The notes below the pieces were generated by a model. It did no database searches and was not told where the DNA came from. It worked only from the letters and a program-made list of their open reading frames with translations. Of a stretch of 64,000 nucleotides of DNA, positions 57,647 through 64,000 are shown piece by piece; the stretch's first letter is position 1; each line of letters starts with the position of its first letter. Origin of the DNA: 3107 sp001483205. GTDB lineage: Bacteria; Pseudomonadota; Alphaproteobacteria; Rhodobacterales; Rhodobacteraceae. Made by a program: the position numbers and the translations under genes. The stretch covers positions 868,001 to 932,000 of the forward strand of contig OZ219809.1 of assembly GCA_964291375.2 (NCBI GenBank), in the 5' to 3' direction.

Positions 57647-59005
57647 ATGGCGTTTGACTATGATCTGTTCGTGATCGGCGGCGGGTCCGGCGGTGTGCGG
57701 GCCGCGCGGCTGGCGGCGGCTGAGGCCGGGGCCCGCGTCGGGCTGGCCGAAGAATACCGCCTGGGCGGAACCTGCGTGATCCGGGGCTGTGTGCCGAAAA
57801 AGCTGATGGTCTATGCCTCGGCCTATCCGCAGGCCCTTGCAGAGGCCCGTGCCTATGGCTGGGATGTGACCGGCGGGGCGTTCGACTGGAGCCGTTTCCG
57901 GGCCGCGCTGGATGCAGAGTTGACGCGGCTGGAAGGCGTCTATCGCACCAATCTGCACAAGGCCGGGGTGGAGATTTTCGATACAAGGGCGGTGATGCAG
58001 GACGCCCATACGGTGAGGCTGGCCGACGGGCAAACCGTCACCGCCCGGCATATTCTGGTGGCCACCGGCGCGCGCCCGTTCAAGCCTGACCTGCCGGGGA
58101 TCGACCATGCGATCACCTCGAATGAGGTCTTCAGGCTGGACGCCTTGCCGGGGTCGATTCTGATTGTCGGCGGCGGGTTCATCGCCTGCGAAATGGCCTG
58201 TATTTTCAACGGTCTGGGCGTTCGGGTGGCGCAGTTTTATCGCGGCCCGCAAATCCTGCGCGGCTTTGATGATGAGGCGCGCGAACATGTCGCCGGGGCG
58301 ATGGTCGGGCGGGGTGTGGCCCTGCGGCTGAAGACCGACGTGGCGGGCATTGAAAAGACCGGTGCGGGCCTGAAGGTCAGATGCGCCGACGGGTCTGAAG
58401 AGGTCTTTGAGCAGGTGCTCTATGCGACCGGGCGGGTGCCGAACACCGCCGGGATCGGACTTGAAGAAACGGGCATAACACTCGGCAAACGCGGTGCAAT
58501 TCAGGTTGATGGCTATTCCTGCACCTCTGTGCCCTCGGTTTACGCCGTGGGCGATGTGACGGATCGGCTCAACCTGACCCCGGTCGCCATCCGTGAAGGG
58601 GCGGCCTTTGTCGAAACGGTGTTCAGGGCCAACCCGACACAGCCGGATCACCATCTGGTGCCCAGTGCGGTGTTCACCCAGCCGGAACTGGGCACGGTGG
58701 GCCTGACAGAGGAACAGGCCCGCGCGCAGGAACCCGTTGAGGTCTATTCCACCTCTTTCAACGCCATGCGGCCCGCTTTTGCCGGGTGCGATGGCCGGGT
58801 GATGATGAAACTGGTTGTCTCGCGCGCCACCCGCCGGGTGCTCGGGTGCCATATTGTTGCGGACAATGCCGCAGAGATGATCCAGCTTGCCGGGGTCGCG
58901 GTCAGGATGGGGGCGACCAAGGAAGATTTTGATCGCACGGTTGCAGTCCACCCCACAATGGCCGAAGAACTGGTGACGATGAAGACTCCGGTGCGGACAA
59001 CTTGA
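57647..59005 (+). CDS. gor: Glutathione-disulfide reductase
   Basis: Class I flavoprotein disulfide reductase of 452 residues. FAD site VIGGGSGGVRAARLAA, redox pair GGTCVIRGCVPKKL, NADPH site VGGGFIACEMACIF, and the C-terminal catalytic VHPTMAEE. The full C-terminal motif and the FNAMRPAF region fit glutathione reductase rather than lipoamide dehydrogenase. Shares transcription with rpiA, which feeds the NADPH-producing pentose phosphate route. Confidence 0.94.
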   Translation: MAFDYDLFVIGGGSGGVRAARLAAAEAGARVGLAEEYRLGGTCVIRGCVPKKLMVYASAYPQALAEARAYGWDVTGGAFDWSRFRAALDAELTRLEGVYRTNLHKAGVEIFDTRAVMQDAHTVRLADGQTVTARHILVATGARPFKPDLPGIDHAITSNEVFRLDALPGSILIVGGGFIACEMACIFNGLGVRVAQFYRGPQILRGFDDEAREHVAGAMVGRGVALRLKTDVAGIEKTGAGLKVRCADGSEEVFEQVLYATGRVPNTAGIGLEETGITLGKRGAIQVDGYSCTSVPSVYAVGDVTDRLNLTPVAIREGAAFVETVFRANPTQPDHHLVPSAVFTQPELGTVGLTEEQARAQEPVEVYSTSFNAMRPAFAGCDGRVMMKLVVSRATRRVLGCHIVADNAAEMIQLAGVAVRMGATKEDFDRTVAVHPTMAEELVTMKTPVRTT

Positions 59006-59069
59006 AAAATCCGCAGAAAAGGACCACTTTGACCACAACGTAACAGTGGATGGAACGGGAAAGACCCTC

Positions 59070-60191
59070 ATGTCAGGAAATAACGGCGGCCCCTGGGGGG
59101 GTGGCGGCAATCGGGGCGGCGATGATGATCGCGGCAATCAGAACGGCGGGCGGCGACCCGAAAGCGCGCCCCAGATGCCCGAGATCGACGAAATCGTGAA
59201 AAAGGGGCAGGAGCGGCTGCGCGTCCTTATGGGCGGTGGCGGCGGGCGCTCTGGCGGCGGGCGCGGCGGTGACGGTGAAGGGCCGCGCGTCAGCCGGGGC
59301 GCTGTCGGGCTGGGCATTCTGGCGGCCATCGGGCTGTGGCTGTGGGCGTCCTTTTACACCGTGAAGCCGGAAGAGCAGGGGGTGGAGCTGTTTCTGGGCG
59401 AATATCTGCGCACCACCGATGACGGGCCGCATATGGCCTGGTGGCCCCTGGTGACCGCCGAGGTGCTGCCGGTGACAACCGAGCAGTCGGAAAATATTGG
59501 CTTGGGTGGAGATAGAGACCTGATGCTGACCACCGACGAGAACATCATCGACCTGGACTTTCAGGTGGTTTGGAACATCAGCGACCCGGCGAAGTTTCTG
59601 TTCAATCTCGCCGATCCGCAACAGACGGTGCGCTCGGTCTCGGAATCCGCCATGCGTGAAATCGTGGCGGAAAGCGAACTTGCCCCGCTTCTGAACCGCG
59701 CCCGCGCCATCGTCGCCTCACGCGCCGAGGATCTGATCCAGCAGACGCTCGATAGCTATGATTCGGGCATAAATGTGGTTCGGGTCAACCTCGCCAAGGC
59801 CGACCCGCCGCGGGAAGTCATCGACAGTTTCCGCGAGGTGCAGGCAGCAGAGCAAGAGCGTGACCGGCTGGAACGGCAGGCGGATGCCTATGCCAACCGG
59901 GTGCTGGCGGGCGCACGTGGTGAGGCCGCGCAGGTGCTGGAAGAGGCCGAAGCCTATCGTGCGCAGGTCGTGAACGAGGCAGAGGGCGAGGCCAGTCGTT
60001 TTACCGCTGTGCTGAACGAATACCAACTTGCCCCGGAAGTGACCCGGCGGCGGCTCTATATAGAGACGCTGGAGCGTGTGCTCGGCAATGTTGACAAGGT
60101 GATACTGGATGAAAACGCGGGCGGTGCGGGGCAGGGGGTTGTGCCCTATCTGCCGCTCAATGAGCTGCGTCGCAGCGGAGGAAACAACTGA
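59070..60191 (+). CDS. hflK: FtsH protease modulator HflK
   Basis: SPFH/prohibitin-type membrane protein of 373 residues. The Gly/Asn-rich N-terminus (GGPWGGGGNRGG) is typical, with one transmembrane segment at about 76-95 and the SPFH domain after it. It forms the large periplasmic HflKC cage around FtsH. TGATG one-base overlap with hflC. Start at 59070 from the canonical MSGNNGGPWG. Confidence 0.94.
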   Translation: MSGNNGGPWGGGGNRGGDDDRGNQNGGRRPESAPQMPEIDEIVKKGQERLRVLMGGGGGRSGGGRGGDGEGPRVSRGAVGLGILAAIGLWLWASFYTVKPEEQGVELFLGEYLRTTDDGPHMAWWPLVTAEVLPVTTEQSENIGLGGDRDLMLTTDENIIDLDFQVVWNISDPAKFLFNLADPQQTVRSVSESAMREIVAESELAPLLNRARAIVASRAEDLIQQTLDSYDSGINVVRVNLAKADPPREVIDSFREVQAAEQERDRLERQADAYANRVLAGARGEAAQVLEEAEAYRAQVVNEAEGEASRFTAVLNEYQLAPEVTRRRLYIETLERVLGNVDKVILDENAGGAGQGVVPYLPLNELRRSGGNN

Positions 60192-61063
60192 TGCGCAAAT
60201 CGGCTATTCTTATTCCCGCTGTCATCGTTGCAGTGGTGATCCTGTTGTCGTCTATCTTCATCGTGGACGAACGCGAAAAGGCTCTGGTGCTGCAATTCGG
60301 CCAGATCAGGTCGATCAAGGAAGAACCGGGGCTGGCGTTCAGAATCCCGTTCATCCAGCAGGTGGTGCGCTATGATGACCGCATCCTGTCGCTTGATACC
60401 CCGGCCATCGAGATCACGCCGTCTGATGATCGCCGCCTTGTGGTCGATGCCTTTGCGCGCTACCGGATCGCCGATGTGGTCCGGTTTCGTCAGGCGGTCG
60501 GCGTCGGTGGTATCCGGGTGGCGGAGGATCGCCTGACCAAGATACTGACCACACAGACTCAGGCCGTGCTGGGGTCCGAGGGCGTGACCTCAAACACCAT
60601 CCTGTCCGAGGACCGCGCCGAGCTGATGGTGCGTATCCGCGACCTGTCGCAAACCCAGGCGCAGGCGCTGGGGCTGAATGTGATCGACGTGCGGCTGAAG
60701 CAGACCAACCTGCCCGAACAGAACCTGGCGGCCACCTTTGCCCGGATGCGGGCCGAACGGGAGCGCGAGGCGGCGGATGAGGTTGCGCGCGGCGAGGAAG
60801 CGGCCCAGAGGGTGCGCGCTCAGGCGGACCGCACCGTGGTTGAGCTGGTCTCTGATGCCCGTCGGGAAAGCGAGATCGTCCGGGGCGAGGCCGACGCGGA
60901 ACGCAACCGCATCTTTGCCGAGGCTTACGGCGCGGATCGCGATTTCTTCAAGTTCTACCGCTCGCTCTCGGCCTATGAGACCGCGCTGAAGGGGGAAAAC
61001 TCCACCCTTGTCATCACGCCGGACAGCGAGTTTTTCGAGTTTCTGGATGGTGACGGGCTGTAG
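60191..61063 (+). CDS. hflC: FtsH protease modulator HflC
   Basis: Partner of HflK, 290 residues: N-terminal anchor (ILIPAVIVAVVILLSSIFI), SPFH domain (EREKALVLQFGQIRSI), long helical C-terminus (RAERERERAADEVARGEE-like region) and the SEFFEFL end. Modulates degradation of membrane proteins by FtsH. Ten bp before the DUF2065 gene, so part of the same operon. Confidence 0.95.
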   Translation: MRKSAILIPAVIVAVVILLSSIFIVDEREKALVLQFGQIRSIKEEPGLAFRIPFIQQVVRYDDRILSLDTPAIEITPSDDRRLVVDAFARYRIADVVRFRQAVGVGGIRVAEDRLTKILTTQTQAVLGSEGVTSNTILSEDRAELMVRIRDLSQTQAQALGLNVIDVRLKQTNLPEQNLAATFARMRAEREREAADEVARGEEAAQRVRAQADRTVVELVSDARRESEIVRGEADAERNRIFAEAYGADRDFFKFYRSLSAYETALKGENSTLVITPDSEFFEFLDGDGL

Positions 61064-61072
61064 GGGCGGGTT

Positions 61073-61273
61073 ATGGGCGTTTCCTGGCTTTTTCTCCTGC
61101 TCGGCATGGTGATGGTCGTCGAGGGGCTGGTGCTGGCGCTGATCCCCGGACGGATGGAGGATATGCTGGCCTTCATCGCCAGAACACCCCTTAAGACCCG
61201 CCGCACCTTCGGGCTTTGCACTGTGGCTTTGGGGGTGTTGGTCATCTGGATCACCCGCATGTTGGCCGCCTGA
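61073..61273 (+). CDS. DUF2065 family small membrane protein
   Basis: Protein of 66 residues with two transmembrane segments (LFLLLGMVMVVEGLVLALIP and FGLCTVALGVLVIWI). DUF2065 members regularly lie behind hflC, as here, and are presumed accessory factors of the HflKC/FtsH complex. No catalytic motif. Confidence 0.88.
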   Translation: MGVSWLFLLLGMVMVVEGLVLALIPGRMEDMLAFIARTPLKTRRTFGLCTVALGVLVIWITRMLAA

Positions 61274-61439
61274 ATGCGCCGGGCGGAAAACTGCGCAGAA
61301 AACTGCCCGGCTCACGGTCATTTTATCTTTGGTGTATGCGGCGGCGTTGAACATTCCGGGGCCACGCCGAAATATGCAGTATCAACCGAAACCCGCGGTT
61401 CTTGCCCGAAGAACAGCACATGAGCGCAAGGAGAATCCA

Positions 61440-62906
61440 GTGAAACATCAGGCGATACGTGTCCCTGCCGCCCCCCCGTCGGTCTTCGCCACCCATCTGG
61501 CGATCCTGCTGGGGCTGGCATTTGCGGTTTTGCAGGCGCTGGCGTCGCCCGCCCGTGGCGCGCCCGACAGCTTTGCCGATCTGGCCGAAACCGTCAGCCC
61601 GGCGGTTGTCAATATCACCACCACGTCTATGGTCTCTGTCCGCACCACCCCGTTCCCGATGTTGCCCGAGGGGTCTCCGTTCGAGGAGTTCTTCAACCGC
61701 AATTTCAACCGGAACCGCCCTGACGGAGAGCGGCCGAGAAGACGGAATCAGGCGCTCGGGTCCGGCTTTGTCATCTCTGAGGATGGTTTTGTCGTCACCA
61801 ACAATCACGTCATCGAAAGCGCTGATGAGGTTCTGGTCGAGTTCTTTTCGGGCGAAAAGCTGCCCGCAGAGGTCATCGGGGCCGATCCCAACACCGACAT
61901 CGCGCTTTTGAAGGTCGAAAGCGACGAACCGCTGCCCTTCGTGACCTTTGGCGACAGTGACACCGCCCGCGTCGGCGATTGGGTGATGGCAGTGGGCAAT
62001 CCGCTCGGTCAGGGGTTTTCGGTGTCCGCCGGGATCATTTCCGCGCGGGGGCGGGCCTTGTCGGGCAGTTACGATGATTTCATCCAGACCGATGCGGCGA
62101 TAAACCGGGGCAACTCGGGCGGGCCGCTGTTCAACATTGACGGCGAGGTGATTGGCGTGAACACCTCGATCCTCAGCCCGACCGGCGGGTCGATCGGGAT
62201 CGGATTCGCGATGTCCTCTGTGGTGGTCGAGCCGGTGGTGGCGCAGCTTAAGGCGTTCGGCGAGACCCGCCGGGGCTGGCTGGGGGTGCGCATTCAGGAT
62301 GTGACCGATGATGTGGCCGAGGCACTGGGGCTTGAAAAGACAGCGGGTGCGCTGGTCACCGATGTGCCCGACGGCCCGGCGGCAGAGGCCGGGGTTGAGG
62401 CCGGGGATGTGATCATCTCTTTCGATGGTCAGGACGTGGCTGACACCCGCGATCTGATCCGCACCGTTGGCAATACCGAGGTCGGCAAGGCCGTGCGCGT
62501 GGTCGTGTTTCGCGATGGCGAGACCCAGACGATACTGGTGACACTGGGGCGTCGGGAAACCGCCGAAGGGCTGTCCGGCGGCGATGATGATGCCGATCAG
62601 CCGAAGCGGAGTGTTGTGCTGGGGCTGACACTTCAGGAACTTGGCCCGGATATGCGCGAGGCGATGGACCTGCCGGAAGACGCCGAGGGGCTGATCGTTT
62701 CCGATGTGGACCCGGACTCGACGGCCCATGCCAAGGGGGTGCGGTCGGGCGATCTGCTCACCCAGGTTGGCCAGCATCCGCTGCGGCAGGTGTCTGACCT
62801 CACGGACCTGATCACCGAGGCCAGAGAGGCCGGGCGCACATCGGTGCTGATCCTGATTCGCCGGGGGGATGACCCGAATTTCGTCGCCCTGCCGCTGGAC
62901 GAGTAA
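61440..62906 (+). CDS. degP: Do family serine endopeptidase (DegP/HtrA)
   Basis: Periplasmic protease/chaperone of 488 residues. GTG start after AAGGAG; signal peptide ending near ARG-AP. Catalytic triad: His in TNNHVIE, Asp in NTDIALLKV, Ser in RGNSGGPLFN. Two PDZ domains at about 275-365 and 390-480. End of the hflK-hflC-DUF2065 run, a combination for envelope protein quality control. A GC hairpin with T-run follows. Confidence 0.94.
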   Translation: MKHQAIRVPAAPPSVFATHLAILLGLAFAVLQALASPARGAPDSFADLAETVSPAVVNITTTSMVSVRTTPFPMLPEGSPFEEFFNRNFNRNRPDGERPRRRNQALGSGFVISEDGFVVTNNHVIESADEVLVEFFSGEKLPAEVIGADPNTDIALLKVESDEPLPFVTFGDSDTARVGDWVMAVGNPLGQGFSVSAGIISARGRALSGSYDDFIQTDAAINRGNSGGPLFNIDGEVIGVNTSILSPTGGSIGIGFAMSSVVVEPVVAQLKAFGETRRGWLGVRIQDVTDDVAEALGLEKTAGALVTDVPDGPAAEAGVEAGDVIISFDGQDVADTRDLIRTVGNTEVGKAVRVVVFRDGETQTILVTLGRRETAEGLSGGDDDADQPKRSVVLGLTLQELGPDMREAMDLPEDAEGLIVSDVDPDSTAHAKGVRSGDLLTQVGQHPLRQVSDLTDLITEAREAGRTSVLILIRRGDDPNFVALPLDE

Positions 62907-62929
62907 ACATCGCCGGAGCAGGCATCAGG

Positions 62930-62959
62930 GGCGTCCCTTTCGGGGGGGCGCCTTTTGCT
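62930..62959 (+). terminator. Rho-independent terminator of the degP operon
   Basis: GGCGTCCC (62930-62937) pairs with GGGGCGCC (62945-62952) with one G-U, followed by TTTTGCTTT. It is immediately followed by a MITE. Confidence 0.8.
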
Positions 62960-62964
62960 TTGGA

Positions 62965-63173
62965 AGACCTCTGCATAATAGCTCAACCGGGCAGCCGCCT
63001 GCCTGGGCGGGCGCTTTTCGTGAAATTCCACATTGGCGATGTCTTTTCTATAAAGTCCATACGTTCCAAATAGTTGAAGCGTTTTGAGCGCCTGCCGGGG
63101 GGCAGGCAGGCGCTGCCCGGCGCAAGCGCCGGGCGGGATATTTGGGGGGCGATACAGCCTTATGCAGAGGTCT
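62965..63173 (-). mobile_element. MITE, full-length copy, reverse orientation (209 bp)
   Basis: The only full copy in reverse orientation. AGACCTCTGCATAATAGC at 62965 and TTATGCAGAGGTCT at the right. The centre reads CACATTGGCGATGTCTTTTC, the reverse complement of the usual block. It lies right behind the degP terminator and fills the first half of the 62907-63386 gap. Confidence 0.9.
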
Positions 63174-63216
63174 TTATGCAGAAGGTCTTTCGGCCCCCCC
63201 TTGCCCGAATTGCCCG

Positions 63217-63245
63217 AAAAAAAAGGCCGAGCACAAAGCTCGGCC
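63217..63245 (-). terminator. Rho-independent terminator reading leftward
   Basis: On the minus strand GGCCGAGC and GCTCGGCC form a perfect eight-pair stem with a five-base loop, followed by eight T. It would end transcription from the LysR gene, 140 bp upstream on that strand, or of a separate small RNA. Confidence 0.88.
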
Positions 63246-63358
63246 AAAGTCCAACAGGGAGGAGAAGGGGATGAGAACAATCGTTCATCGCCTTCGACTT
63301 CCCATTTATTCAAACGGCCCCGCAGTTGCAAGAGAGAAGGCATGGCAATTTTGCAACT
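63217..63358 (-). ncRNA. Candidate small RNA or processed 3' UTR
   Basis: On the minus strand: a stem AGTTGCAA...TTGCAACT (63324-63358), a single-stranded-looking stretch with CTCCTCCC (63257-63264), which is anti-Shine-Dalgarno-like, and then the strong terminator. Anti-SD loops of this type are known in alphaproteobacterial small RNAs, but I cannot assign a family. It may equally be only the LysR 3' UTR. Confidence 0.3.
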
Positions 63359-63386
63359 CTACCATGCGTCTGCCGCATAGGGTGGC

Positions 63387-64000
63387 TCAGCCCTTTGCCG
63401 CATCGCGGCGGGCACGGCGATAGAGGACGATCTCTTCCTGCACGAAATCACGGAAGGCGGCGATGCGCCGGGACTGGCGCAGCTCTGACGGATAGGCGAG
63501 ATAGACCGGTATCTCATGGGATTCAAGGCCGGGCAGCACCTCGACCAGACCCTCGACATCCTGGGTGACGTAATCGGGCAGAACGCCGATACCCAGATCG
63601 TGAATGACCCCTTGCAGGACACCGTAATAGTTGTTGACGGTCATGGTGGGGGAAATGTTGTAGCTCAGCAGGCGCTTGACGAAATGCGCCCCGGCAGAGA
63701 CCTGTGCGGAACCGACATGCTGACACAACAGCCGGTGTTGCGACAGGTTTGCCTCGTTTTGCGGAGTGCCCTTGGCCTCCAGATAGGCGCGGGTGGCATA
63801 GAGCTTCATCCGCACCGACATCAACCGCTTGCGGATCAGATCGGCCTGGCTCGGCTCTTTCATGCGAATGGCGATGTCGGCTTCGCGCATCGGCAGGTCA
63901 AGCACCCGCTCTTTCAGCATCAGGTCAACCCGCACATCCGGGTAACAGGTGTGGAACCGCCCGATTCGGGGCGCGAGCCACAGCAGGCCAAAGCCGGTTG
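63387..64000 (-). CDS. LysR family transcriptional regulator, C-terminal part
   Basis: Effector-binding domain of a LysR-type regulator, about 205 residues visible; the start and the helix-turn-helix are beyond the right edge. Visible signatures are FHTCYPDVRVDL, MREADIAIRM and GVLQGVIHDLGIGVLPDYV, typical of the type 2 periplasmic-binding fold. The regulated gene would normally be divergent, outside the window. Confidence 0.85.
   Translation of the reverse strand, partial: TGFGLLWLAPRIGRFHTCYPDVRVDLMLKERVLDLPMREADIAIRMKEPSQADLIRKRLMSVRMKLYATRAYLEAKGTPQNEANLSQHRLLCQHVGSAQVSAGAHFVKRLLSYNISPTMTVNNYYGVLQGVIHDLGIGVLPDYVTQDVEGLVEVLPGLESHEIPVYLAYPSELRQSRRIAAFRDFVQEEIVLYRRARRDAAKG

Noticed and set aside
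63271..63423. A 50-codon plus-strand frame preceded by GGGAGGAGAAGGGG
   Set aside because: The binding site is very good, but the peptide has no recognisable feature, overlaps the LysR 3' end, and the same bases fit better as a minus-strand CTCCTCCC element.
1..64000. tRNA, rRNA or tmRNA genes
   Set aside because: I looked in the gene-free gaps for the T-loop GGTTCRA pattern with matching acceptor stems and saw none; a covariance scan would be needed to exclude them fully.

Overview
ORGANISM. The window looks like the chromosome of a GC-rich alphaproteobacterium, most likely of the Rhodobacterales. The evidence is gene content: a TrcR (DUF1013) regulator, a TIGR01459 HAD hydrolase, a SAM-II riboswitch in front of metZ, the rpiA-gor-hflK-hflC-DUF2065-degP run and the mutY/dciA/dsbA arrangement. 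I see no rRNA, tRNA, CRISPR array, prophage or intact transposase gene. Most genes are core metabolism or housekeeping. The unusual material lies between the genes.

LAYOUT. 1-2.2 kb: end of an ABC importer operon (two permeases, NMT1/ThiY-like binding protein). 2.2-8.1 kb: rhodanese, BI-1 membrane protein, quinone oxidoreductase-like MDR, Cro/XRE regulator, hisN, then a SAM-II riboswitch and metZ. 8.6-11.2 kb: J-domain protein, bolA, gatB. 11.4-12.6 kb: a YadA-like trimeric autotransporter built of 20 in-register decapeptides. 12.8-19.6 kb: folE2, trkH, ychF, truA, cobQ. 19.6-24.8 kb (minus strand): PopZ-like protein, TolC, a Pcm-like methyltransferase, asd, a frameshifted membrane protein, a small exported protein. 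25-31.3 kb: SDR, trcR, DUF502, rpsB with a long repetitive tail, tsf, M48 protease. 31.3-38.3 kb (minus strand): a probable surface-polysaccharide cluster (acyltransferase, STAS-nucleotidyltransferase-hexapeptide fusion, exported protein, cellulose-synthase-like GT2, DUF3131). 38.6-45.5 kb: OmpA-like protein, folP-glmM, a DNA methyltransferase with an Mrr-like C-terminus, a DUF1640-like coiled coil, an HAD hydrolase. 45.6-55.4 kb: MaoC, ribF-ycgN, DsbA/HCCA isomerase, prs, mutY, dciA, dsbA-like, CoA transferase. 55.7-62.9 kb: lpxK divergent from rpiA-gor and hflK-hflC-DUF2065-degP. At the right edge is a truncated LysR regulator.

REPEATS. Almost every intergenic gap over 150 bp is built from a few recurring modules. 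(1) A MITE-like element of about 208 bp with terminal inverted repeats AGACCTCTGCATAATGG: six copies near full length, one of them with an inserted module, one shorter full-type copy, two short internally deleted copies and at least ten one-end relics. (2) A 16-bp palindrome CTTATCCGCGGATAAG (or CTTACCCGCGGATAAG), 22 copies by eye, often spaced exactly 23 bp. (3) A roughly 135-bp element carrying the LacI-operator-like palindromes ATGTAAGGGCTTACAT and TGTAAGCGCTTTCA: four good copies, two of them in inverted orientation around ompA-folP-glmM. (4) A GC-rich module with AAACGGTCC...GGACCGTTT. The MITE ends repeatedly sit exactly at gene 3' ends and supply the last codons and stop of hisN and truA.

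HOW THE GENES FIT TOGETHER. metZ and asd are methionine/aspartate-family steps, with metZ under S-adenosylmethionine control. folE2 and folP are folate steps; glmM and lpxK serve the envelope; rpiA and prs link pentose phosphate to nucleotides; gor, the DsbA-like protein, DegP and HflKC handle redox and envelope quality control. I found no single operon that is plainly a new defence or metabolic system. The best candidates for undescribed biology are the nested intergenic repeat mosaic, the repetitive S2 tail and the STAS-nucleotidyltransferase protein in the polysaccharide cluster.
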